DNA of 64,000 nt. Origin: Buttiauxella ferragutiae (lineage in GTDB: Bacteria > Pseudomonadota > Gammaproteobacteria > Enterobacterales > Enterobacteriaceae). This document shows positions 1 to 6,703 of this stretch, piece after piece. Each line of letters begins with the position of its first letter. Position 1 is the stretch's first letter. The position numbers and the translations under genes were made by a program. Below the pieces are notes generated by a model. That model did no database searches. It had not been told where the DNA came from and saw only the letters and a program-made list of their open reading frames with translations. The stretch is taken from the NCBI RefSeq assembly GCF_001654915.1, contig NZ_LXEQ01000027.1, one strand, 5' to 3'.

Positions 1-389
1 AGGAGTCAAAATGGAGGCGATTTAAGCCGGACCTGAAAGTCAAAGTCAAAGTCAAAAGACAGAGCGGTTTTGACCTTGTTGCCGGCTTCAATCGCACCGT
101 TTTTCGCCCTTCAGTCGGGGTCACGTGGCCGGGAGCCACGTGAGAGAGCGATCGTCTGGAACGAATCGCGAACGACCCCGAATGTTGGGTGAAAAACGGT
201 GTTTACCGCTTTAGCGGCGATTGATTTGCCGGGCGCCTGGATTATCAAGGGGTTGGCGTTAACCCCTTGATACGTTCACCGTTTTCGGGAATTAAAGAGA
301 TAACAGAACGCACAGGTGAACGGAAAATCAACGAGGCTTACAGGTCTCACCCTGACAAAATGCCCGGGTGAGTTGTGTATAAGAGACAG
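1..389. mobile_element. IS50/Tn5-end-like miniature element, copy 1 (left end outside window)
   Basis: No convincing ORF. The sequence recurs almost unchanged at 61656-62063, with small indels: one more GTCAAA unit here, and a 14-bp duplication around the CACGTG palindrome. The right end at 371-389 (agttgtgtataagagacag) is the inverse of CTGTCTCTTATACACAACT, close to the Tn5 outside end and mosaic end as I remember them. The interior is rich in hairpins: a GTCAAAA/TTTTGAC stem near 52-75, CACGTGGC/GCCACGTG near 122-141, CCGC/GCGG near 207-220, and an 11-bp ATCAAGGGGTT/AACCCCTTGAT stem at 243-271. Best read as a non-autonomous MITE-like element mobilised by an IS4/IS50-type transposase. The family name is unknown to me. 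Confidence 0.65.
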
Positions 390-417
390 CCCTTTGGGAG
401 AGGGCCGGGGTGAGGGG
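390..417. repeat. Right half of GGGAGAGGG-type palindromic repeat
   Basis: The sequence directly abutting the element end matches the right arm of the palindromic repeats at 26541-26623 and 38111-38190 (shared core gggagagg, then cggggtgagggg). The element therefore appears to sit inside such a repeat, as it does at 61628-62092. Confidence 0.7.
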
Positions 418-421
418 AAGG

Positions 422-1432
422 TTAGTCCGTCAGGCTCTCATGCACATCCATTGCCAAATCAAATGAATGTAACCGCGCTTCGGTATCAAAAATCTGACCG
501 TTAACCATAATCTCATCGGCCTGGGTTTCTCGTAGTAACGAAATCAACCCATGGCGCACTTTCGCTTTATCACCCACCAGTGACATGCTCAGCGCTTGCT
601 GCACACCATACTTCTCTGCCGGACTCCAGAAACTATCCATGCTTTCAATCGGTGGTGGCAGCTGGCCGGTTTCGCCACGGCGTAATTTAACGAAGGCCTG
701 CTGCATCGATGTAAACAGGAATTCGGCATCGCGGTTACTGTCGGCGGCGACGATATTAATACATACCATCGCATACGGTTTTTCAAGACGAGCAGAGGGT
801 TTGAACTGGGCGCGATAAAGTTGCAGAGCCTGGAACAACATATCTGGCGCAAAGTGCGAAGCAAAGGCAAATGGCAGCCCAAGTTGTGCCGCGAGTTGGG
901 CGCTGTACAAGCTGGAGCCTAACAACCAGACCGGAATTTTAGCGTTGTAACCCGGAACCGGGCGCACCGCCGGGGTGGGGTCGGTTGCATCAAACCAGGA
1001 GACCAACTCACTGACATCGCGCGGGAAGTTATCGATATCACCACTCATATGGCGGCGCAGCGCCATCATGGTTCGTTGATCGCTACCAGGTGCGCGGCCT
1101 AAACCCAAGTCAATACGCCCAGGATAAAGAGTTTCCAGCGTACCAAATTGTTCGGCAATCACTAAAGGTGAATGGTTCGGCAGCATCACGCCACCGGAAC
1201 CCAGGCGTAATGTTTCGGTATTCGCCGCCAGATAACCAATCAGTACCGACGTTGCCGCACTGGCAATCCCAGTCATATTGTGGTGTTCAGCCAGCCAGTA
1301 GCGGTGATAGCCACGTTTTTCGGCCAGGCGCGCTAAATCCAGAGAACGATGAAATGCGTCACGAGGCTCGGAGCCTTGTGGAATAGGGGCTAGATCGAGT
1401 AAAGAGAACGGGACTTTTGTGATGTCAGGCAT
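422..1432 (-). CDS. yhbW: Luciferase-like monooxygenase family protein YhbW
   Basis: 336 residues, collinear end to end with E. coli YhbW (335). Belongs to the bacterial luciferase-like (LLM) flavin-dependent TIM-barrel family. The WLAEHHN stretch near residue 46 and the GRIDLGLGRAPG stretch near residue 105 are typical. The natural substrate is unknown even in E. coli, so only an FMNH2- or F420-type oxidoreductase role is inferred. It lies downstream of ubiUV in the same direction, 93 bp after ubiV. Its ribosome-binding site is inside the right arm of an inverted repeat (1436-1520). The stop codon is only a few bases from the palindromic repeat at 390-417. Confidence 0.93.
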   Translation of the reverse strand: MPDITKVPFSLLDLAPIPQGSEPRDAFHRSLDLARLAEKRGYHRYWLAEHHNMTGIASAATSVLIGYLAANTETLRLGSGGVMLPNHSPLVIAEQFGTLETLYPGRIDLGLGRAPGSDQRTMMALRRHMSGDIDNFPRDVSELVSWFDATDPTPAVRPVPGYNAKIPVWLLGSSLYSAQLAAQLGLPFAFASHFAPDMLFQALQLYRAQFKPSARLEKPYAMVCINIVAADSNRDAEFLFTSMQQAFVKLRRGETGQLPPPIESMDSFWSPAEKYGVQQALSMSLVGDKAKVRHGLISLLRETQADEIMVNGQIFDTEARLHSFDLAMDVHESLTD

Positions 1433-1435
1433 AAC

Positions 1436-1520
1436 GGCTCACTTTGTTTGGGTACTACGTTTGCTGATAATCTCTTCAGTATTGCTGAAAATCATCAACA
1501 TTTAAGTAACAAAGTGAGCC
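1436..1520 (-). promoter_or_regulatory. Long inverted repeat covering the yhbW ribosome-binding site
   Basis: A perfect 13-bp inverted repeat: ggctcactttgtt at 1436-1448 and aacaaagtgagcc at 1508-1520, separated by 59 bp that contain a smaller TTCAG/CTGAA hairpin. On the minus strand the arm nearest yhbW carries the purine-rich AAAGTGAG Shine-Dalgarno-like stretch just before the ATG at 1432. Folding would sequester it. It could also act in ubiV mRNA stability or be a decayed repeat; function is inferred. Confidence 0.5.
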
Positions 1521-1525
1521 TTTTC

Positions 1526-2410
1526 TCAGCTCTGAGTGACTAACTCTAAGCCTGCGACGCGCCGCCAGTAGCCATTACAATCGCTTTGCTGTGCCAGAGT
1601 TAAAGGCGCATTGCCGTTCTCATTTTTTCGGAATGCTTCCAGCACGCGCAGGGTATCCATGCCCATTGGCGATAAACGCACCATGTCGACCAGGCCTTTC
1701 ATTGATGCCAGTTCGTTACCGAGGTTGTAAACATAACCGCTCATGGTTTGAATGCCGTTAAGCACAAACACTTGCTGATTTTCCTGTGAAAGCATGTTGC
1801 GCCCGACAGGATATTTAATGCAGCAGGTTTCGCATTCATCTTTTGGCTTATCTTCGGAACGAGCGGTAAAACAACGGGCAGAGTAGGCCAGTGGCAAGTG
1901 CCCGTAACTGAGGACTTCAACTTCAAACTTGTTGCGGATGCCCAACTCATCGCACTGAATCAACATGTTTTTCAGCCAATCTCGCGACAGCTCCACAGGC
2001 ATGCACCAACGAACCATGCCTTGTTTGAGCAGCAAGCGCAGCGTCACTGCGTTGTAACAGTTAAGCGCATGCCCGGCGACAAATGGCAGCTTGCGTTCTG
2101 CCGCCATGTTCACGGCACCAAGGTCATTGGCTTCAATCAGGAACTCGCCATTCTCAACATAGCGTTTTAGCTCGTTCAACTCAGACGGAGCTTGAACCAG
2201 TGCCAAAGTAGAGAGCACCACTTGCTTGCCCTGGCTTGCCAGGCTTTTCGCCATATCCAGCCATTCACCCGTCTTGGTAGCACGACGTTTGCTGCATACC
2301 GACTCACCAAGATAAATAGTTTCAGCACTGCTTTTTGCCGCAGCCTGGTAAAACTTTTCCAGCGTCTCTTTTGGCCAATAATACAACACTGGCCCTAATG
2401 AATATTTCAT
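1526..2410 (-). CDS. ubiV: O2-independent ubiquinone hydroxylation protein UbiV
   Basis: 294 residues from the ATG at 2410, preceded by AGGA at good spacing. An upstream in-frame ATG at 2428 would overlap ubiU and lacks a homologous N-terminus, so I rejected it. Peptidase U32-family protein that with UbiU forms an iron-sulfur heterodimer required for oxygen-independent hydroxylation steps of ubiquinone synthesis. The cluster cysteines are visible: C39 in GESVCSKRR, and the group SARC...DECETCC near 180-197. It starts 8 bp after ubiU, so the two form one operon. Formerly yhbV. Confidence 0.95.
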   Translation of the reverse strand: MKYSLGPVLYYWPKETLEKFYQAAAKSSAETIYLGESVCSKRRATKTGEWLDMAKSLASQGKQVVLSTLALVQAPSELNELKRYVENGEFLIEANDLGAVNMAAERKLPFVAGHALNCYNAVTLRLLLKQGMVRWCMPVELSRDWLKNMLIQCDELGIRNKFEVEVLSYGHLPLAYSARCFTARSEDKPKDECETCCIKYPVGRNMLSQENQQVFVLNGIQTMSGYVYNLGNELASMKGLVDMVRLSPMGMDTLRVLEAFRKNENGNAPLTLAQQSDCNGYWRRVAGLELVTQS

Positions 2411-2418
2411 GGGATATC

Positions 2419-3414
2419 CTACTGCCATTTACGGTGATAGGCACCGAGAGTGGTTTGTGTGCCTTCGGCCATCGCCCCTAATGCTTCCATCCATGCCGGT
2501 TGTGCACGGTAATTTTCAGGATCGGCCATGCAGCGGTCGATTGCCTGACGCCACACTTTAGCGACCTGGCTGACATACGCCGGGCTACGTTGGCGACCTT
2601 CGATTTTCACGGATGCAATATTTGCGGCGAGTAATTCAGGCAGCAGCTCAAGCGTGTTCAGGCTGGTTGGCTCTTCTAGCGCGTGATATTTCTGATCATC
2701 AACCAGATAGCGCCCTTTACAAAGCGTCGGGTAACCGGCGTTTTCGCCATCCTGGTAACGGTCAATCAGCACATCATTGAGGCGTGATTCCAGACCTTGT
2801 GGCGTTTGTTGCCAACGAACAAAGCGCGCAGGAGAGCATGCGCCCACCGTATTTGGCGACTCGCCAGTCAGATAAGAAGAAAGATAACAGCGACCTTCCG
2901 CCATGATGCACAGGCTACCGAAAGCGAAAACCTCCAGTGGCACCGGTGTCACGCGGGCTAACTGTTTTACCTGATGAATGGATAACACACGCGGCAGAAC
3001 GACACGAGCCACGTCGAAATGACGATGATAAAAACGAATCGCTTCTTCGTTGGTGGCGGAAGCTTGTACTGAAACATGGCGTTCGATATGCGGATAACGC
3101 TCAGCCGCGTATTCAAGCATAGCGAGGTCAGCCAAAATGAGGGCATCGGCTCCGAGTTGCGCTGCCATATCCACTGCTCGTTGCCAGCGCACGTAGCCGT
3201 CAGGGTGCGCGAACGTATTGATAGCGATATGGAGCTTACGGCGATGTTGATGCACGTAACTTACCGCTTCTTGCAGTTTCTTCTCCGTGAAATTCAGTCC
3301 AGCAAAATGGCGTGCGTTGGTATCATCTTTAAGACCAATGTAAACCGCGTCGGCACCATTATCGATGGCCGCTTTCAACGCCGGTAAGTTTCCGGCTGGG
3401 CAAAGCAACTCCAT
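2419..3414 (-). CDS. ubiU: O2-independent ubiquinone hydroxylation protein UbiU
   Basis: 331 residues, same length as E. coli UbiU (YhbU). U32-family TIM-barrel-like protein, partner of UbiV in anaerobic ubiquinone hydroxylation. The expected iron-sulfur cysteines are present: GSLCIMAEGRC (169 and 176), VGACSP (about 193) and TLCKGRY (about 232). It begins MELLCPAGN, the U32 N-terminal signature. Divergent from ubiT across a 258-bp intergenic region, so the three anaerobic ubiquinone genes share a control region. Expected to be induced without oxygen, but I could not find a convincing FNR palindrome there. Confidence 0.96.
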   Translation of the reverse strand: MELLCPAGNLPALKAAIDNGADAVYIGLKDDTNARHFAGLNFTEKKLQEAVSYVHQHRRKLHIAINTFAHPDGYVRWQRAVDMAAQLGADALILADLAMLEYAAERYPHIERHVSVQASATNEEAIRFYHRHFDVARVVLPRVLSIHQVKQLARVTPVPLEVFAFGSLCIMAEGRCYLSSYLTGESPNTVGACSPARFVRWQQTPQGLESRLNDVLIDRYQDGENAGYPTLCKGRYLVDDQKYHALEEPTSLNTLELLPELLAANIASVKIEGRQRSPAYVSQVAKVWRQAIDRCMADPENYRAQPAWMEALGAMAEGTQTTLGAYHRKWQ

Positions 3415-3672
3415 AATTTATCCTGAATCATCGGGAAACCTCAGAGGTGACCCGTGCAGCCCAAGGCAAGGGCCGCAAAATTGTTAACGAACTGGGATTT
3501 TAGTTAACCCGACAGCGACAAATTTTGATTTAAGGCAGCTAATGGCGTATTGATCGCTTATTGATGTGACCTATAAGTCGTCTTGATAACCCGCGTAATT
3601 GTTGATTTGCACCGCTACGGAGAATAGTTGGTGTGGCAAAATAGCGGATAAATTTCTCAAGGAGTAAAGCTC

Positions 3673-4197
3673 GTGTTGGATAAATTGCGTTCACGCCTGG
3701 TCCATCTTGGCCCGTCACTGTTAAGAACACCGGTTAAACTGACGCCCTTTGCTCTAAAGCGCCAGGTGCTAGAGCAGGTACTTGGCTGGCAGTTTCGTCA
3801 GGCGATGGAAGAGGGTGAGCTAGAATTTCTTGAGGGACGCTGGTTAAGTATTGAAGTACGCGACCTCGATCTGAAGTGGTTTACTTCGGTACAAGATAAT
3901 AAACTGGTAGTGCGTGAAGATGCCCCAGCAGATGTCAGCTTCAGTGCAACCGCCAACGATCTGTTGATGATCGCAGCCCGCAAGCAAGATCCGGATACCT
4001 TGTTTTTCCAGCGCCGTTTGGTCATTGAAGGCGACACTGAACTTGGGCTATATGTTAAAAACCTAATGGATGCCATTGAGCTGGATGCGATGCCTAAACC
4101 ATTACGCATGCTGCTGCTACAACTGGCTGATTTTGTCGAAGCAGGTATGAAATATCAGTCTGCTCCAGAAAGTAACTCGGTAGGTGAGCCATGCTAA
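3673..4197 (+). CDS. ubiT: Ubiquinone biosynthesis accessory factor UbiT (SCP2 domain)
   Basis: 174 residues with a sterol carrier protein 2 lipid-binding domain over roughly residues 45-135 (ADVSFSATANDLL and FFQRRLVIEGDTELGL are typical). It is the anaerobic counterpart of UbiJ, thought to bind lipid intermediates for the UbiUV pathway. The GTG start at 3673 is chosen because AAGGAG lies upstream at correct spacing and the N-terminus MLDKLRSR matches E. coli YhbT. The 3' end overlaps the yhbS start (ATG at 4191 within the UbiT end), implying translational coupling. Confidence 0.94.
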   Translation: MLDKLRSRLVHLGPSLLRTPVKLTPFALKRQVLEQVLGWQFRQAMEEGELEFLEGRWLSIEVRDLDLKWFTSVQDNKLVVREDAPADVSFSATANDLLMIAARKQDPDTLFFQRRLVIEGDTELGLYVKNLMDAIELDAMPKPLRMLLLQLADFVEAGMKYQSAPESNSVGEPC

Positions 4198-4697
4198 TTC
4201 GTGTAGAAATACCCATTGATGCTCCGGGCATCGACGCCTTACTTCGCCGTTCTTTTAAAGGTGATGGTGAAGCCGATTTGGTCAAAGATTTACGAGAAGA
4301 CGGCCTGCTAACGCTTGGCGTTGTTGCCACTGATGACGAAGGTCAGGTTGTGGGTTACGCCGCTTTCAGTCCTGTCGCCGTAGAAGGTGAAGAGCTGCAA
4401 TGGGTGGGGCTTGCGCCGCTTGCCGTTGATGAAGCTTACCGTGGGCAGGGCCTGGCGAAGCAACTGGTTTACGAAGGACTGGATTCGCTCAATGAGTTTG
4501 GTTACGCAGCCGTTGTGACTTTAGGTGAGCCGGAACTCTACAGCCGCTTTGGTTTTGTTCCTGCCGCTCAATACGGCTTACGCTGTGCCTGGCCAGACAC
4601 CGAAGCTTATTTCCTGATCCATCCGTTAGCTGACGATGCGCTGACTGGTGTTTCAGGACTGGTGGAATACCACGAGCATTTCAACCGGGAGTTTTAA
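4191..4697 (+). CDS. yhbS: GNAT-family N-acetyltransferase YhbS
   Basis: 168 residues, one more than E. coli YhbS. A GNAT fold with the acetyl-CoA pyrophosphate loop visible as VDEAYRGQGLAKQL near residues 84-98 (R/Q-x-x-G-x-G/A). The C-terminal half carries the YSRFGF motif typical of the subfamily. The acceptor substrate is not evident from sequence. It overlaps the end of ubiT and so is co-transcribed with it. Its 3' end overlaps the convergent yhbQ by 17 bp. Confidence 0.93.
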   Translation: MLIRVEIPIDAPGIDALLRRSFKGDGEADLVKDLREDGLLTLGVVATDDEGQVVGYAAFSPVAVEGEELQWVGLAPLAVDEAYRGQGLAKQLVYEGLDSLNEFGYAAVVTLGEPELYSRFGFVPAAQYGLRCAWPDTEAYFLIHPLADDALTGVSGLVEYHEHFNREF

Positions 4698-4989
4698 TTT
4701 CCGGAGTCTTTTGAAGATCTGCCAGCAGGTCTTCAAAAGGCAGTATCCCCTTTACCAACATCTCTTTGCTCGCTTTCGGTAGTTGTTTGATGCGATATTC
4801 CAGGCGTAACGCACTGGAACGATCGCCCACCAAATGGCTGAATGCCAGTGTAAGTTCGCCTTTCCCGCGCAGCGCTTTCGCACCTTTCCCTGTTTGATGC
4901 TGTGAGAAACGGCGCTCCACATTAGTGGTAATGCCCGTATATAAACGGTTATCGAGAGTGCGGACTAAATAGAGATACCAGGGAGACAT
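4681..4989 (-). CDS. yhbQ: GIY-YIG nuclease-fold protein YhbQ
   Basis: 102 residues, a single GIY-YIG domain. The motif appears as WYLYLVRT at residues 4-11 and LYTGITTNVERRFSQH at 16-31, with the conserved Arg of RRF and a glutamate later in RLEYRIKQLPK. This is the UPF0213 group. E. coli YhbQ is reported to nick or cleave branched DNA, but its cellular role is unsettled. It is convergent with yhbS and divergent from yhbP. Confidence 0.92.
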   Translation of the reverse strand: MSPWYLYLVRTLDNRLYTGITTNVERRFSQHQTGKGAKALRGKGELTLAFSHLVGDRSSALRLEYRIKQLPKASKEMLVKGILPFEDLLADLQKTPEIKTPG

Positions 4990-5042
4990 AGGTCAGGCGC
5001 ATAATTGACATTTCCCGCAGAATATCACTCTTCAGGTTGCAC

Positions 5043-5486
5043 ATGGAAACTCTCAATGCCATCAGTCGTTGGCTGAACAAACAGCATGTACTGACTTACT
5101 GCGCAGGTAGTCACGGCGATTTATGGTGCGCGAATGCGTTCTACCTCTTTGATGAACAACGGGTGGCTTTTTATCTGCTCAGTGAATCCCATACCCGTCA
5201 CGGTGAGTTAATTGGCCAGCAGGCCCATGTCGCCGGAACCGTCAATGGGCAGCCGAAAACTGTCGCATTAATTCGTGGTGTGCAGTTCCGAGGTGAAATC
5301 AAATTAGTAGAAGAAGGCGAAGTGGACAGTATCCGCAGCCGTTACTGTAAGCGCTTCCCGGTTGCCCGAATGATGTCTGCACCGGTATGGGAACTTCGGC
5401 TTGATGAAATAAAAATGACCGACAACACGCTCGGTTTTGGAAAAAAACTACACTGGCTACGGGATGACACTAAGCTTGGTGAATAA
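5043..5486 (+). CDS. yhbP: UPF0306 protein YhbP (flavin-reductase-like barrel)
   Basis: 147 residues from the ATG at 5043, which has AGG six bases upstream. A TTG two codons earlier is possible but less likely, and E. coli YhbP is 147 residues beginning METL. The split-barrel FMN-binding-like fold of the pyridoxamine phosphate oxidase superfamily is expected; no reaction is established. Conserved stretches include GTVNGQPKTVALIRGVQF and DNTLGFGKK. Followed after 15 bp by yraR, probably the same transcript. Confidence 0.92.
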   Translation: METLNAISRWLNKQHVLTYCAGSHGDLWCANAFYLFDEQRVAFYLLSESHTRHGELIGQQAHVAGTVNGQPKTVALIRGVQFRGEIKLVEEGEVDSIRSRYCKRFPVARMMSAPVWELRLDEIKMTDNTLGFGKKLHWLRDDTKLGE

Positions 5487-5501
5487 GCGACAGGAGAACT
5501 T

Positions 5502-6143
5502 ATGAGCCGGGTTTTGCTAACAGGGGCCACAGGTCTCATTGGTGGACATCTATTACGCATGTTGATCAATGCGCCGCAAGTCAGCCACATCATTGCGGCG
5601 ACAAGGCGTCCCTTGCCTGCGATGAACAACGTCACCAATCCCTACGATCCTCAGTTGAGTGACGCACTCACACAATTAACCGAGCCGCTTGATACGGTCT
5701 TTTGTTGTCTCGGTACCACTATGAAAGAAGCGGGTAGCAAAGAGGCTTTCGTATTAGCGGATTACACGCTGGTGGTGGATACCGCGATAACCGGCTTGCG
5801 TCTGGGGGCAAAACATATGCTGGTGGTCAGCGCTATCGGTGCAAACAGCAAATCACCGTTCTTCTACAACCGGGTGAAAGGGGAAATGGAAGAGGCGCTT
5901 ATCGCGCAGAACTGGACACGTTTAACCATTGCTCGCCCGTCTATGCTGCTTGGGCATCGTGAATCACAACGCTTTAATGAATCGCTGTTGGCGCCGTTGT
6001 TTAAAATCATGCCGGGGAAATGGAAATCCATTGAAGCGCGGGATGTGGCAAAGACGATGTTGCGAGAAGCGCTGGCTCCCTCTCGCGAAGGCGTGAACAT
6101 TCTGGATTCACATGACCTCAGATTGCTGGCAAAGGGTGATTAA
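5502..6143 (+). CDS. yraR: NAD(P)-binding atypical SDR/epimerase-like protein YraR
   Basis: 213 residues. Rossmann-fold dinucleotide-binding motif GATGLIGGHLL at residues 8-18; it has the short length of atypical SDRs related to the human TIP30/HTATIP2 group. Tyr and Lys of the active-site pattern appear in FFYNRVKGEME near 125. CAGGAG precedes the ATG. In E. coli yraR is also near yhbO-yhbP-yhbQ, so local order is conserved, but yhbO is missing between yhbP and yraR here. Substrate unknown. Confidence 0.9.
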   Translation: MSRVLLTGATGLIGGHLLRMLINAPQVSHIIAATRRPLPAMNNVTNPYDPQLSDALTQLTEPLDTVFCCLGTTMKEAGSKEAFVLADYTLVVDTAITGLRLGAKHMLVVSAIGANSKSPFFYNRVKGEMEEALIAQNWTRLTIARPSMLLGHRESQRFNESLLAPLFKIMPGKWKSIEARDVAKTMLREALAPSREGVNILDSHDLRLLAKGD

Positions 6144-6152
6144 CGTGTTTTT

Positions 6153-6230
6153 GTAGGGTGGATAAGCGTTTTAGCGTCATCCACCATTTGCATCAGTGGT
6201 GCCGGATGACGCTGCGCTTATCCGACCTAC
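6153..6230. repeat. BIME: two inverted REP units
   Basis: A pair of REP palindromes of the GTAGGGTGGATAAGCG / GCCGGATGACGC type in opposite orientation, between the convergent ends of yraR and nrdG. Such elements usually stabilise mRNA 3' ends or bind gyrase or IHF. Confidence 0.85.
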
Positions 6231-6238
6231 GAGGGGCT

Positions 6239-6703
6239 TTATCGTAAATGATGCACAACCTGGTTGCTGCTGCCGCGCCAGACAAGCGCCGGATCTTTGA
6301 GATCCTGAACAAATTTACCGTCAATCAGCACATTGATTAAATCAACAACTTCACGTTGAGCTTCGGTTAATTCATCAAGCCTATAGCCCGTCCACATCCA
6401 GATATCTTTGCCGGGACATTCCGTTTTCACTCGTCGCACCAGTTTCAACACATCCGCGATATTTTGCGGATGAAGCGGATCGCCGCCTGAAAGCGACAAC
6501 CCCTGGCGGCGGATACGCGTGTCGTTCAGATCGTTAATGATCCGGTCTTCCATCTCCTGCGTGAACGGCACACCGGAATTCACCCGCCATGTGCTTTTGT
6601 TATAACAGCCTGCGCACTCATGCACGCAGCCTGAAACAAACAGTGTGCAGCGGGTACCCGGCCCGTTGACGATGTCGACCGGGTAATACTGGTGCATGTT
6701 CAC
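6239..6703 (-). CDS. nrdG: Anaerobic ribonucleotide reductase activating protein NrdG
   Basis: 154 residues, same as E. coli NrdG. Radical SAM enzyme that generates the glycyl radical on NrdD. The CxxxCxxC [4Fe-4S] motif is C26, C30, C33 (SGCVHECAGCYN), and the SAM-binding GGDP motif lies at about residue 74 (SLSGGDPL). The GTG at 6703 is chosen as start because it abuts the nrdD stop (TAAGTG) and gives the full E. coli-length N-terminus; an ATG two codons in is the alternative. Translationally coupled second gene of the nrdDG operon. Confidence 0.96.
   Translation of the reverse strand: MNMHQYYPVDIVNGPGTRCTLFVSGCVHECAGCYNKSTWRVNSGVPFTQEMEDRIINDLNDTRIRRQGLSLSGGDPLHPQNIADVLKLVRRVKTECPGKDIWMWTGYRLDELTEAQREVVDLINVLIDGKFVQDLKDPALVWRGSSNQVVHHLR

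Noticed and set aside
371..389. Possible residual sequencing adapter (transposase mosaic end) at a contig joint
   Set aside because: The 19-mer differs from the commercial mosaic end at one base. The second copy of the surrounding element keeps part of the same end and carries a diverged version at its other end, so a natural IS50-like end is more likely. Not fully excluded without read data.
316..504. 62-codon frame running from the repeat element into yhbW antisense
   Set aside because: Composed of element and palindromic-repeat sequence; no ribosome-binding site or homology that I recognise.
3415..3672. FNR palindrome between ubiU and ubiT
   Set aside because: Several TTGAT half-sites are present, but none has an acceptable second half at the correct spacing.
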